A stretch of DNA of 64,000 nt from Ottowia massiliensis (GCF_900240305.1 NZ_LT964854.1:1426001-1490000); one strand, 5' to 3'; numbered from the stretch's first letter, positions 17,133 through 26,488 are shown. Notes: generated by a model from the letters alone, not told the origin. Numbers and translations: made by a program.

Positions 17133-18074
17133 ATGACTGCTTTCGCCTTCGTTTTTCCCGGGCAGGGATCCCAATCGGCCGGCATGCTGGATGCCTGGGG
17201 TGAACACCCCGCCGTGCGCGAGACGCTGAGCGAAGCCAGCGACGCGCTGGGCGAAGACCTGGGCCGCCTGATTCACGAAGGCCCGAAAGAAGCGCTGCAA
17301 CTGACTGCCAACACCCAGCCCGTGATGCTGGCGGCGGGCGTGGCCTGCTGGCGCGCCTGGCGCGCCGAGGGCGGCGGCCTGCCGGTGGCCGTGGCCGGGC
17401 ATTCGCTGGGCGAGTATTCGGCGCTGGTGGCCGCTGGCGCGCTCACGCTGGCGCAAGCCGCGCCGCTGGTGCGTCTGCGCGCCACGGCCATGCAGCAAGC
17501 CGTGCCCGTGGGCGCCGGGGCGATGGCGGCCATTCTGGGGCTGGATGCGGCCCAGGTGCGCCAGGGCTGCGCCGAAGCCACGCGGGCCATGAACAACCCG
17601 GCAGAAGTGGTGGAAGCCGTGAACTTCAACGACCTGACGCAAACCGTGATTGCCGGCACGAAAGCGGCGGTGGACAAGGCCTGCGGCGTTCTCAAGGAAA
17701 TGGGCGCGCGGCGTGCGCTGCCGCTGCCGGTTTCGGCCCCGTTTCACTCCAGCCTGATGAAGCCCGCTGCTGAAAAGCTCAAAGCCGCGCTGGAGGGCGT
17801 GACACTGGCCGCGCCGCAAATTCCCGTGGTGAACAACGTGGACGTGGCGGTGGAAAGCGATCCGGCCCGCATCCGCGACGCGCTCTACCGCCAGGCTTTC
17901 AGCCCTGTGCGCTGGGTGGAATGCGTGCAAAAGCTCAAGGCGCTGGGCGCTGCGGCCATCGTCGAATGCGGCCCCGGCAAGGCGCTGGCAGGCATGACCA
18001 AGCGGATTGACGACAGCCTGGCGAGCGCCGCCCTGTATGACCCGGCGACGCTGGCGCAGGTCAAGGCGCTGTAA
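17133..18074 (+). CDS. fabD: Malonyl-CoA:ACP transacylase
   Basis: Transfers the malonyl group from coenzyme A to acyl carrier protein to supply type II fatty acid synthesis. It is 313 aa from ATG 17133 (MTAFAFVFPGQGSQ) with an AAAGGA ribosome-binding site. Motifs: FPGQGSQ, the catalytic serine in VAGHSLGEYSA, and the catalytic histidine in SAPFHSSLM. It is the first gene of fabD-fabG-acpP-fabF. Unusually for this order of bacteria, plsX and fabH do not precede it; an MFS gene on the other strand does. Confidence 0.96.
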   Translation: MTAFAFVFPGQGSQSAGMLDAWGEHPAVRETLSEASDALGEDLGRLIHEGPKEALQLTANTQPVMLAAGVACWRAWRAEGGGLPVAVAGHSLGEYSALVAAGALTLAQAAPLVRLRATAMQQAVPVGAGAMAAILGLDAAQVRQGCAEATRAMNNPAEVVEAVNFNDLTQTVIAGTKAAVDKACGVLKEMGARRALPLPVSAPFHSSLMKPAAEKLKAALEGVTLAAPQIPVVNNVDVAVESDPARIRDALYRQAFSPVRWVECVQKLKALGAAAIVECGPGKALAGMTKRIDDSLASAALYDPATLAQVKAL

Positions 18075-18142
18075 TTTGCGGCCCGGCGAGGCGTTTGCTG
18101 GCCGCCATTTCAAGTTTCATCAATGGAAGGAGTGAAGTTTTC

Positions 18143-18886
18143 ATGACCGGTTCAACCCAACAAATCGCCCTGGTTACAGGCGCCACGCGCGGCATTGGCG
18201 CGGCCATTGCCCAGGCGCTGGCGGCTGGCGGCATGGCCGTGATTGGCACGGCCACGTCAGATGAAGGCGCGCAGAAAATTTCGGCGGCGCTGGCCGCCTG
18301 GCCGGGCTGCAAGGGTGTGACGCTGGACGTGCGCGATGGCGCGGCGTGCGAAGCGCTGGCGGAGTCCATCGTCAAGGAGCGCGGCGCGCTGCATGTGCTG
18401 GTGAACAACGCCGGCATCACGCGCGACACGCTGGCCATGCGCATGAAAGACGAAGACTGGAACGCGGTGCTGGAAACCAATCTCACGGCCGTCTTTCGCA
18501 TGAGCCGCGCCGTGATGCGGCCCATGATGAAGCAGCGTTATGGGCGCATCGTCAATATCACCAGCGTGGTGGGCGCCACGGGCAACCCCGGCCAGGCCAA
18601 CTACGCGGCGGCCAAGGCGGGCGTGGCGGGCATGACGCGCGCGCTGGCGCGCGAGCTGGCCAGCCGGGGCGTGACGGTCAATTGCGTGGCCCCGGGCTTT
18701 ATTGCCACCGACATGACGGCCGTGCTGCCCGAAGAGCAGCAAAAGGCGCTGGCCGCGCAAATTCCGCTGGGCCGCATGGGCACGGCTGAAGAAGTGGCCC
18801 ATGCCGTGGCCTGGCTGGCCAGCCCCGGCGCGGCGTATGTGACCGGGCAGCAGCTGCACGTCAATGGCGGCATGTTCATGGACTGA
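18143..18886 (+). CDS. fabG: 3-oxoacyl-ACP reductase
   Basis: NADPH-dependent reductase of the elongation cycle. It is 247 aa from ATG 18143 (MTGSTQQIALVTGATRGIG), preceded by AAGGAG. Short-chain dehydrogenase features: TGATRGIG nucleotide-binding loop, NNAG in VLVNNAGITRD, catalytic Ser in NITSVVG and the YxxxK pair in NYAAAKAGV. It lies 68 nt behind fabD and 88 nt before acpP. Confidence 0.97.
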   Translation: MTGSTQQIALVTGATRGIGAAIAQALAAGGMAVIGTATSDEGAQKISAALAAWPGCKGVTLDVRDGAACEALAESIVKERGALHVLVNNAGITRDTLAMRMKDEDWNAVLETNLTAVFRMSRAVMRPMMKQRYGRIVNITSVVGATGNPGQANYAAAKAGVAGMTRALARELASRGVTVNCVAPGFIATDMTAVLPEEQQKALAAQIPLGRMGTAEEVAHAVAWLASPGAAYVTGQQLHVNGGMFMD

Positions 18887-18974
18887 AGGCCGCCGATGCT
18901 GCGGCAGGCCGCGCCAGCGCTCTCTGCAAGCGCGGCTAGAATCCCCTGTTTTTCACAACCCTTAGAGGGAATCC

Positions 18975-19214
18975 ATGAGCGATATCGAAGCACGTGTCAA
19001 GAAAATCATCGCCGAGCAGCTTGGCGTGGAAGAGTCCCAGGTCACCAACGAAAAAGCATTCGTGGCCGATCTGGGCGCTGATTCTCTGGACACTGTGGAG
19101 CTGGTGATGGCCCTGGAAGATGAGTTCGGCATCGAGATTCCGGACGAAGACGCCGAAAAAATCACCACGGTTCAGGCGGCCATCGACTACGCCAACACCA
19201 AGAAGGCAGCCTGA
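18975..19214 (+). CDS. acpP: Acyl carrier protein
   Basis: 79 aa acidic carrier of growing acyl chains. The phosphopantetheine attachment site is Ser37 in DLGADSLDTVEL. The start at 18975 (MSDIEARVKK) is preceded by AGAGGGAA. A TAGAAT hexamer at 18937-18942 may be its own promoter, as acpP often needs extra expression. Confidence 0.98.
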   Translation: MSDIEARVKKIIAEQLGVEESQVTNEKAFVADLGADSLDTVELVMALEDEFGIEIPDEDAEKITTVQAAIDYANTKKAA

Positions 19215-19313
19215 CCGGCCCACGCGCATGCCGTCAGCAGGCGCGCTGCCCGGCGCTCCATGATCGCCCGGTCCAGGCCGCCGCTTGCAAGGCCACTCCC
19301 GCCGACAGGCCCG

Positions 19314-19333
19314 CTCCCGTCTGCGGGAGTTTT
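19314..19333 (+). terminator. Hairpin with T-run between acpP and fabF
   Basis: CTCCCG (19314-19319) / CGGGAG (19324-19329) with a TCTG loop and TTTT. It is a short stem, more likely a partial terminator or attenuator that lets acpP be expressed above fabF. Confidence 0.55.
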
Positions 19334-19368
19334 GCTGTTGGCCCTTTGATTTTGTGGAGCAAGACAAG

Positions 19369-20619
19369 ATGAGCCAACACCGTCGCCGCGTTGTCGTCAC
19401 CGGCCTGGGCTGCGTCAGCCCCGTCGGCAACGACGTCAGCCAGAGCTGGGCCAGCCTGCTGGCAGGCCAGAGCGGCATCACCGCCATCACCCGTTTTGAT
19501 ACATCGGCTTTTGCCTGCCGCATTGCGGGCGAAGTCAAGGGGCTGGATGTGTCCGCCGTGGTTTCCACCAAGGAAGCCAAAACGATGGACACCTTCATCA
19601 AGTACGGCCTGGTCGCCGCCGCCGAAGCCGTGGCCGATGCGGGCCTGCCTACGGGCGAGGCGCTGGATGAGGCGCAGGCCGAGCGCATTGCCTGCGTCAT
19701 CGGCTCTGGTATCGGCGGCTTGCCCATGATTGAGGAAACCTGCGCCGATTACGCCCAGCGCGGCCCGCGCCGCATTTCGCCCTTTTTCGTGCCCGCCTCC
19801 ATCGTCAATTTGCTGGCGGGGCATGTTTCCATCAAATTCGGCTTCAAAGGCCCCAATCTCACGCTGGCCACGGCCTGCTCAACGGGGCTGCACTGCATCG
19901 GCCAGGGCGCGCGCCTCATCCAGTATGGCGATGCCGATGTGGTGGTGGCCGGCGGCGCTGAATCCACGGTTTCGCCGCTGGGCGTGGGCGGCTTTGCCGC
20001 CATGCGCGCCCTCTCCACCCGCAACGACGACCCTGCCGCCGCTTCCCGTCCGTGGGACAAGGAGCGCGATGGTTTCGTGCTGGGCGAAGGCGCGGGCATT
20101 CTGGTGCTGGAAGAGTACGAACGCGCCAAGGCGCGCGGCGCGAAGATTTACGCCGAGCTGGCCGGCTTCGGCATGAGCGGCGACGCCAGCCACATCACCG
20201 CCCCCAATGTGGACGGCCCCCGCCGCGCCATGCAGGCGGCCCTGCGCGATGCGGGGCTGAACGCTGACGAGCTGGACTACATCAACGCCCACGGCACCTC
20301 CACGCCGCTGGGCGACATCAATGAAACCAACGCCATCAAGGCCGCTTTTGGCGAGCAGGCGCGCAGGCTCGTGATCAGTTCCACCAAGTCCATGACCGGG
20401 CACCTGCTGGGCGGCGCGGGCGGCATAGAAAGCATCTTCACCGTGCTGGCCCTGCACCACCAGAAAGTGCCGCCCACCATCAATCTGCACACGCCCGATC
20501 CCGAGTGCGACCTGGACTACTGCGCCAATACCGCGCGCGATGTCAGGCTGCAAGCCGCCCTGAAAAACAACTTCGGCTTTGGCGGCACCAATGGCTCTTT
20601 GGTGTTCACGCGCGTGTGA
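19369..20619 (+). CDS. fabF: 3-oxoacyl-ACP synthase II
   Basis: Condensing enzyme that extends acyl-ACP with malonyl-ACP. It is 416 aa from ATG 19369 (MSQHRRRVVVTGLGCVSPVG), preceded by GGAG. The catalytic triad is present: Cys170 in TACSTGLHCIGQG, His in NAHGTSTPLGD and His in KSMTGHLLGGAGG; the C-terminal NNFGFGGTNGS is typical. It is the last gene of the fab group. Confidence 0.97.
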   Translation: MSQHRRRVVVTGLGCVSPVGNDVSQSWASLLAGQSGITAITRFDTSAFACRIAGEVKGLDVSAVVSTKEAKTMDTFIKYGLVAAAEAVADAGLPTGEALDEAQAERIACVIGSGIGGLPMIEETCADYAQRGPRRISPFFVPASIVNLLAGHVSIKFGFKGPNLTLATACSTGLHCIGQGARLIQYGDADVVVAGGAESTVSPLGVGGFAAMRALSTRNDDPAAASRPWDKERDGFVLGEGAGILVLEEYERAKARGAKIYAELAGFGMSGDASHITAPNVDGPRRAMQAALRDAGLNADELDYINAHGTSTPLGDINETNAIKAAFGEQARRLVISSTKSMTGHLLGGAGGIESIFTVLALHHQKVPPTINLHTPDPECDLDYCANTARDVRLQAALKNNFGFGGTNGSLVFTRV

Positions 20620-20764
20620 AGCGGCTGCATGCCACTGATCCGTGTTTTGGCAAGGCCTGCTTGGAATCCCCCTGGAAAACACTGGCGTATTAGGCGGCCC
20701 TGTCAGCCGGCAAGGCCAGGCGCTTCTAGACTCGCGCCCTTTTTCAGCCTTGTTTTCCATTCAC

Positions 20765-21148
20765 ATGCAAAAACTGCTTCTGGCCGCGCTGGCCGCCTTC
20801 GCTTCGCTGACCGCCTGCGCGCAAACCCCTTCTTCCACCGCTGCACACATGACTGCTTCTGCCGCCCAGGCTTCACCCGCCGCCACCAAAGCCCCCGGCA
20901 TCTGGATTGACGTACGCACGCCCGAAGAGTACGGCCAAGGCCACCTGAAAGACGCGGCCAACATTCCCTTGCAGGAGTTTGCCGAGCGCATTCAGTCCGC
21001 CGTGCCCGACAAAAATGCCGCCGTGCATTTGTATTGCCGCAGCGGCCGCCGCTCCGGCCAGGCCGAGCAAATCATGCGCGAGCTGGGCTACAAGAACGTA
21101 ACCAACCAGGGCGGCTACGAAGACCTGAAGGCCCAGGGCCTGAGCTGA
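20765..21148 (+). CDS. Rhodanese-domain lipoprotein
   Basis: 127 aa from ATG 20765 (MQKLLLAALAAFASLTACAQ). The lipobox LTAC predicts a lipid-anchored periplasmic protein, followed by a single rhodanese domain starting IWIDVRTPEEY with the active-site loop HLYCRSGRRSGQA. Such proteins are predicted sulfurtransferases or persulfide carriers. The frame is open upstream to 20642, but the signal peptide fixes the start. A strong terminator follows at 21186. Confidence 0.88.
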   Translation: MQKLLLAALAAFASLTACAQTPSSTAAHMTASAAQASPAATKAPGIWIDVRTPEEYGQGHLKDAANIPLQEFAERIQSAVPDKNAAVHLYCRSGRRSGQAEQIMRELGYKNVTNQGGYEDLKAQGLS

Positions 21149-21185
21149 TTGGCGCGGTTGCCCGGACAACCCCGGCCACGGCAAG

Positions 21186-21212
21186 GCGCACCGCTTGCGG
21201 TGCGCTTTTTTT
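21186..21212 (+). terminator. Rho-independent terminator after the rhodanese gene
   Basis: GCGCACC (21186-21192) / GGTGCGC (21199-21205) stem followed by seven Ts. Confidence 0.92.
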
Positions 21213-21249
21213 GCGCCTGCTGCTTTTTGCTTTGACGGTCGCGCGCCAG

Positions 21250-21290
21250 GAACTTGTTCAAAATCTGGCTGAGAGGGCGGAAAGAGCAGG
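21250..21290. repeat. IE2 end fragment
   Basis: Starts GAACTTGTTCA and continues AATCTGGCTGAGAGGGCGGA, which parallels the left part of the 36074-36235 copy. The remainder is missing; an IE1 element follows and a second GAACCTGTTC lies at about 21438. Confidence 0.4.
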
Positions 21291-21321
21291 ATGTGGGTAC
21301 GGGCACTGGATAGATGGCTGT

Positions 21322-21414
21322 CTTTCGCTTCTTTATCCATAGCATGATGTCCTAGTGGAATGTGCGCAAAGCCGTATTTCGATGCCTTGAATTTGCTCTT
21401 GTTTTTTGATGCCA
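21322..21414 (+). repeat. IE1 dispersed element, copy E
   Basis: Left end TTTCGCTTCTTTATCCATAG, core GCATGATGTCCTAGTGGAAT, right end CTTGAATTTGCTCTTG and TTTTTTGATGCC. It lies between the rhodanese gene and htpG. Confidence 0.88.
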
Positions 21415-21562
21415 CCAGGCTGAAATACCAGCCAGAGAACCTGTTCTGAGGGCAGCTTTGCAAGCATCAGCCGCGCGGGTCTTGCGTGCGGCCGTTCAGC
21501 CTTGAAGCCGCCAGTGGCGGCCTTATGTGCGGCGGCATTGTTTTTTTGATGAGAAAGAACGC

Positions 21563-23572
21563 ATGAGCACCGCAGATTCCTCCCATTCCCCGAATCCCCA
21601 GAAGCACGCTTTTCAGGCCGAAGTGGCGCAGCTGCTGCACCTGGTCACCCACTCGCTTTATTCCAACCGCGAAATCTTCTTGCGTGAGCTGATTTCCAAC
21701 GCTTCGGACGCGTGCGACAAGCTGCGTTTTGAGGCGCTGTCGGACGCCAGCCTGTATGGCGGCCAGCCCGATTTGCGCGTGCGCATCAGCTTTGACAAGG
21801 CCGCGCGCACGCTCACGGTGGCAGACACCGGCATCGGCATGAGCGAGCAAGAGGCCGTGGCCAATCTGGGCACCATCGCCAAAAGCGGCACGCGCGAATT
21901 CATGAGCCGCCTCTCGGGCGACCAAAAGCAGGACGCGCAGCTGATCGGCCAGTTTGGCGTGGGCTTTTACGCGGGCTTCATCGTGGCCGATCGCATCACG
22001 GTCGAATCGCGCCGCGCGGGCCTGCCGCCCGAGCAAGGCGTGCGCTGGAGCAGCGAAGGCGCGGGCGACTTTGAAGTGGCCCCCATCACCCGCGAAGAGC
22101 GCGGCACGAGCGTGACGCTGCACTTGCGCGAAGACGCGCTGGAATTTGCCGACGGCTGGCGCTTGCGCGAGCTGATTGCCAAGTACGCCGACCACATCGA
22201 CCTGCCCATTCAGATGGAAGGCGAAAAGTGGGAAGACAGCCCGCAGGAAGGCCAGCCCGGCCGCATGGTGAAAACCGGCGAGTGGGAAACCGTGAACCAG
22301 GCCACGGCCTTGTGGGCGCGCCCGCGCAAAGACATCACCGACGCGCAATACGAAGACTTCTACAAACACCTGGCGCACGACTGGCAGCCGCCGCTGGCCT
22401 GGAGCCATAACCGCGTGGAAGGCAACGCCGAATACACGCAGCTGCTCTACATCCCGCAGCACGCCACGCAAGACTTGTGGGACCGCACGCAGAAAACCGG
22501 CATCAAGCTCTACGTGCGGCGCGTGTTCATCATGGACGACGCCGAGCAGCTGCTGCCGCGCTATCTGCGCTTTGTCAAAGGCGTGGTGGATTCGGCCGAT
22601 TTGCCGCTGAACGTCAGCCGCGAGCTGCTCCAGCAAAGCCGCGACGTCAAAGCCATCCGCGAAGGCAACACGCGCCGCGTGCTGTCCATGCTGGAAGAGC
22701 TGGCCAAGGAAAGTACGGAGCCAAGCCCGGCGGACGCCAAGGTGCAAGAGGGCAGGGCGGAAGAAGCCAAAGAAGCAGGCCAGCCGGGAAACCCGCAGCC
22801 CGAAGGCGGCAAATACGCCGTTTTCTGGCGCGCTTTTGGCGCCGTGCTCAAGGAAGGGCTGGGCGAAGACGCCGCCCAGCGCGACCGCCTGCTGGGCCTG
22901 GCGCGCTACGCCTCCACCACGCACGCCAGCACCAGCCTGGCCGATTACAAGGCGCGCATGAAAGAGGGCCAGAAGGCCATTTACTACCTCACCGCCGAAA
23001 CGCCCGCCGCCGCGCAAAGCAGCCCGCAGCTGGAGCTGTTCCGCCAAAAAGGCATCGAAGTGCTGCTCATGAGCGACCGCGTGGACGAATGGGCCATGAA
23101 CTTTGTACAGGCGTTTGACGGCACGCCCATGCAGTCTGTGGCGCGCGGCGCGGTGGATTTGGGCGATTTGCAAAACGAGGCCGAAAAGAAAGCCGCCGAC
23201 CAAGCCCATGCCGCCGCCGCCCCGCTGATTGCCCGCCTGAAAGAAGCCCTCAAGGACGAAACCGCCGACGTGCGCGCCACGGCCCGCCTGGTGGACTCGC
23301 CCGCCTGCCTGGTGGCCGAAGATGGCGGCATGAGCCTGCAAATGGCGCGCCTGCTGCGCCAGGCCGGTCAGAGCGTGCCCGATGTCAAGCCCGTGCTGGA
23401 AATCAACCCCGCCCATCCGCTGGTCCAGCGCCTGGCGGGTCTGGAAAGCGGCGATGCGCGCTTTGGCGATCTGGCGCACATCCTCTTTGACCAGGCCCTG
23501 CTGGCCGAAGGGCAAATGCCCGCCGACCCTGCCACCTACGTGCGGCGGGTGAATGCCTGGCTGCAGCCGTGA
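21563..23572 (+). CDS. htpG: Chaperone HtpG (Hsp90)
   Basis: ATP-dependent homodimeric cytosolic chaperone. It is 669 aa from ATG 21563 (MSTADSSHSPNPQ). The N-terminal GHKL ATPase domain shows LISNASDACDKLRFEAL, DTGIGMSEQEAV and GQFGVGFYAGFIVAD; the middle domain has NRVEGNAEYTQLLYIP and LPLNVSRELLQQSRDVK; the C-terminal dimerisation domain follows. A linker near residues 395-415 is somewhat charged and extended. The stop codon overlaps the start of a degenerate IE2 copy, and a strong terminator follows. Confidence 0.96.
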   Translation: MSTADSSHSPNPQKHAFQAEVAQLLHLVTHSLYSNREIFLRELISNASDACDKLRFEALSDASLYGGQPDLRVRISFDKAARTLTVADTGIGMSEQEAVANLGTIAKSGTREFMSRLSGDQKQDAQLIGQFGVGFYAGFIVADRITVESRRAGLPPEQGVRWSSEGAGDFEVAPITREERGTSVTLHLREDALEFADGWRLRELIAKYADHIDLPIQMEGEKWEDSPQEGQPGRMVKTGEWETVNQATALWARPRKDITDAQYEDFYKHLAHDWQPPLAWSHNRVEGNAEYTQLLYIPQHATQDLWDRTQKTGIKLYVRRVFIMDDAEQLLPRYLRFVKGVVDSADLPLNVSRELLQQSRDVKAIREGNTRRVLSMLEELAKESTEPSPADAKVQEGRAEEAKEAGQPGNPQPEGGKYAVFWRAFGAVLKEGLGEDAAQRDRLLGLARYASTTHASTSLADYKARMKEGQKAIYYLTAETPAAAQSSPQLELFRQKGIEVLLMSDRVDEWAMNFVQAFDGTPMQSVARGAVDLGDLQNEAEKKAADQAHAAAAPLIARLKEALKDETADVRATARLVDSPACLVAEDGGMSLQMARLLRQAGQSVPDVKPVLEINPAHPLVQRLAGLESGDARFGDLAHILFDQALLAEGQMPADPATYVRRVNAWLQP

Positions 23573-23686
23573 GGCTCCGTTCGCAGTCTGCTGCGTGGGG
23601 GCAAAAGCGCGGACCCGGGCAGTTCGCTCCTTGCAGCCGTTCTGATCTGCTGCTCCTCGCGGTCAGACTGTGAGCTGCTTTCCGCA
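23571..23686. repeat. Degenerate IE2 copy behind htpG
   Basis: About 112 nt. Ends GAGGCTCCGTTCG and GTCAGACTGTGAGCTGCTTT, with internal AAAGCGCGGACCCGGGCAG identical to a block in the 36074-36235 copy. It overlaps the htpG stop codon. Confidence 0.55.
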
Positions 23687-23691
23687 AAGGC

Positions 23692-23716
23692 AAAGGGCGC
23701 TTGGAGCGCCCTTTTC
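23692..23716 (+). terminator. Rho-independent terminator of htpG
   Basis: AAAGGGCGC (23692-23700) / GCGCCCTTT (23706-23714) with a TTGGA loop, then TCTGTTT. Confidence 0.92.
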
Positions 23717-23787
23717 TGTTTCATGGCGGCGGGGAAATCGGCGGTTTGAGGGGCGGGGCTGATGTCTCTGCGGGGGCGGCAGGCTTA

Positions 23788-23876
23788 TTAAAAGAGGAGC
23801 AAATTCAACAGGTCTAAAACGGCGTTCGCGCAGTTTTCACTAGGACCTCATGCTATGAATAGAGGAGCTGATTCAG
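23788..23876 (-). repeat. IE1 dispersed element, copy F
   Basis: Reverse orientation: AAAGAGGAGCAAATTCAACA, core TTCACTAGGACCTCATGCTA and GAATAGAGGAGCTGATTCAG. The GAGGAGC...ATTCA motif is seen at both ends as a direct repeat. It lies between the convergent htpG and mrcA. The rest of 23717-24097 holds nothing I recognise. Confidence 0.87.
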
Positions 23877-24097
23877 GGCAGCGGCGAGTGCGCCGGGAGC
23901 ACGCCAGAAATGTGCTGGAAATGTGCCGGCGAGGAAGCGCGGCCAGCCTGAAACAGGCGTGAGGCGGGCCGATGCAGCGCATGCGCCGTGGCCGCGCATG
24001 GCGATTGCCGGTCGGGATGCCGCCGTACGGCCAGCCAGCAGGAGGACGCGGGAGCCGCTCTCTCCTTCGTTCTCTTGCGCCTGCCTTCGCGCCAAGC

Positions 24098-26488
24098 TCA
24101 GTTCTGGAACAGATCGAGGATGCGGTTGCGCTCAGTCCGGGGCGCGCCTGTGGCGGGCTGGCTGGCGCCGTCGTCATCGTCCAGGAAGGAGTCGCTTTCC
24201 TGCCCTGCGCCGTCCAGGTGGGTGATGCCGGAGCCGTTGGCGTATTCGGTGTAAGTCCAGTCGCCGCTGGCGCGGGTCACGCCTTCGGGCGGCTTGACTT
24301 GCGCCACGGGCACGCCGCTGAGGGCGGTGCGCATGAAGTCAATCCAGATGGGCAGGCTCAGGCCGCCGCCGGTTTCGCGGCTGCCCAGGTTGCGCGGCTG
24401 GTCGTAGCCCATCCACACGGCGGCCACGAGGGTGGGCTGGTAGCCGACGAACCAGGCGTCCACGGCGTCATTGGTGGTGCCGGTTTTGCCGTAGAGATCG
24501 CTGCGTTTGAGCGTGCTTTGAGCGCGGGCAGCGGTGCCGGCGCGGGCCACGTCTTGCAGCATGGTGCCGGTAATGAAGGCGTTGCGGGCGCTGATGACGC
24601 GGTTTTCTTCCGTCAGCTCGGGCGCAGGCGTTTCGACGAGAGTGCGGCCATTGCTGTCGGTGATGCGGGTGATGAGGTAGGGCTGCACGAGATGCCCGCC
24701 ATTGGCAAAGACGGCAAAAGCGGCGGCCATTTGCAGCGGGGTGACGGAGCCGGAGCCGAGCGCCATGGGCAGATAGGGCGGATGCTTGTCGGCGTCAAAG
24801 CCAAAGCGCGTGACCCACTCTTGCCCCACTTGCGGGGTGACGGCTTGCAGGATGCGGATGGAGACCATGTTCTTGGAGCGCATCAACGCGCGGCGCATGG
24901 TCATCGGGCCTTCAAAGGAGCCGTCGTAGTTTTTGGGCTCCCAGGGCTTGCCGCCGGTGACGCTGGCGTCGAAATACAACGGGGTGTCATTGATGACAGT
25001 GGCCGGCGACATGCCCGCTTCCAGCCCGGCGGAGTAGATGAAGGGCTTGAAGCTGGAGCCGGGCTGGCGCCAGGCTTGCGTGGCGTGGTTGAACTTGTTT
25101 TTGGCGAAGTCGAAGCCGCCCACCATGGCCTCGATGGCGCCGGTGCGCGGATCAAGCGCCACCAGCGCGCTTTCCACTTCAGGCTGCTGCGTGATGTGCC
25201 ATTCCTTGCCCACCTGCATGATGCGGATGATGGCGCCAGGACGGATGCGCACGGCGGGCCGCGCCTTGGGCGAAAGGCCCGATTGCGCCGGGCGCAGGCC
25301 GTTGCCAGTGATTTCGATGAGGCTGCCGCTGCGGGGCAGAACGATGACTTTTTTGGGCGAGGCTTCCAGCACGACGGCGGCCAGCAGGTCGCCGTTGTCG
25401 GGGTGGCTGTCAAGCGCGTCGTCCACGGCGTCCATGATGCCCTGGGCGTCTTGCGGCAAGTCGATGAATTTTTCAGGCCCCCGGTACACCTGCCGGCGCT
25501 CGTAGTTCATGATGCCGTTGCGTACGGCGGTGTAGGCGGCGCTTTGCTCGCGGCTCTGGATGGTGGTGTACACGTTCAGCCCGCGCGTGTAGGTTTCATC
25601 GCCGTACTGGGCGTAGATGAGCTGGCGGGCCATTTCGGCGGCGTACTCGGCAGGTATCGTGGTGGGCTTGACGGGGGGGCGGATGTTCAGCGGCTCTTTT
25701 TTGGCTTCATCCGCTTCGGCCTGCGTGATGAAATGGTGGGCGGCCATGCGGTCCAGGATGTAATGCTGGCGGATGCGCGCACGCGGCAGATTGCTGATGG
25801 GGTTGTTGGCCGAAGGCGCTTGCGGCAGCCCGGCCAGCATGGCCGCTTCAGCCAGCGAGATGTCTTGCAGGGGCTTGCCGAAGTAGGTTTCGGCCGCTGC
25901 CGCAAAGCCGTAGGAGCGGTTGCCCAGATAGATCTGGTTCATATAGATCTCAAGAATCTGGTCCTTGGTGAGCTGCTGCTCGAGCTTGTAGGTGAGCAGC
26001 ATCTCGTAGAGCTTGCGGGTGTAGGACTTTTCAGGGCTGAGGTAGGCGTTGCGCGCCACCTGCATGGTGATGGTGGAGGCGCCCTGGCTTTTGACGCGGC
26101 GCAAGTTGGCGAGAGCGGCGCGCAAAACGCCGATGTAGTCCACACCGCCATGCTGGTAAAAGCGCGCGTCTTCAATGGCTACCACGGCATCGCGCATCAC
26201 TTTGGGAATGTCATTGACGGGCACCATGCTGCGGCGCTCTTCGCCGAACTCGCCGATCAGATCGCCATCGGCGCTGTACACGCGCAAGGGCTGCTTGGGG
26301 TAATAGTTCAGCAGCTCGGAGATGTCTGGCAGATTGGAGTAGGCCAAGGCAAAGGCGATGCCGAGCACAAAAGCCGCGCTGGCCGCCATGGCTGCCAGCG
26401 TGATCAGAATGCCGGCACAGAATTTCAGAACGCGGCGCGTCATCGACGGCGTGGCGTCGCCAGCACGGGAAGGTGTGGTTTTGTTCAC
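24098..26488 (-). CDS. mrcA: Penicillin-binding protein 1A (bifunctional peptidoglycan synthase)
   Basis: Inner-membrane enzyme that polymerises and cross-links peptidoglycan. It is 796 aa from ATG 26488 (MNKTTPSRAG), with one N-terminal membrane segment (FCAGILITLAAMAASAAFVLG). The glycosyltransferase domain carries AIEDARFYQHGGVDYIGVLRA and GASTITMQVARN; the transpeptidase domain carries the nucleophile in PGSSFKPF (SxxK), SKN in MRSKNMVSI, and KTGT in YGKTGTTNDA. The C-terminal tail is acidic (ESDSFLDDDDGA). It is divergent from pilM, a conserved arrangement in proteobacteria. The 317 nt up to pilM hold both promoters but no clear boxes. Confidence 0.96.
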   Translation of the reverse strand: MNKTTPSRAGDATPSMTRRVLKFCAGILITLAAMAASAAFVLGIAFALAYSNLPDISELLNYYPKQPLRVYSADGDLIGEFGEERRSMVPVNDIPKVMRDAVVAIEDARFYQHGGVDYIGVLRAALANLRRVKSQGASTITMQVARNAYLSPEKSYTRKLYEMLLTYKLEQQLTKDQILEIYMNQIYLGNRSYGFAAAAETYFGKPLQDISLAEAAMLAGLPQAPSANNPISNLPRARIRQHYILDRMAAHHFITQAEADEAKKEPLNIRPPVKPTTIPAEYAAEMARQLIYAQYGDETYTRGLNVYTTIQSREQSAAYTAVRNGIMNYERRQVYRGPEKFIDLPQDAQGIMDAVDDALDSHPDNGDLLAAVVLEASPKKVIVLPRSGSLIEITGNGLRPAQSGLSPKARPAVRIRPGAIIRIMQVGKEWHITQQPEVESALVALDPRTGAIEAMVGGFDFAKNKFNHATQAWRQPGSSFKPFIYSAGLEAGMSPATVINDTPLYFDASVTGGKPWEPKNYDGSFEGPMTMRRALMRSKNMVSIRILQAVTPQVGQEWVTRFGFDADKHPPYLPMALGSGSVTPLQMAAAFAVFANGGHLVQPYLITRITDSNGRTLVETPAPELTEENRVISARNAFITGTMLQDVARAGTAARAQSTLKRSDLYGKTGTTNDAVDAWFVGYQPTLVAAVWMGYDQPRNLGSRETGGGLSLPIWIDFMRTALSGVPVAQVKPPEGVTRASGDWTYTEYANGSGITHLDGAGQESDSFLDDDDGASQPATGAPRTERNRILDLFQN

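Noticed and set aside
6320..21562. Search by eye for CIRCE operators in front of hrcA and htpG
   Set aside because: No TTAGCACTC/GAGTGCTAA pair was seen, so no HrcA autoregulation or htpG control is claimed.
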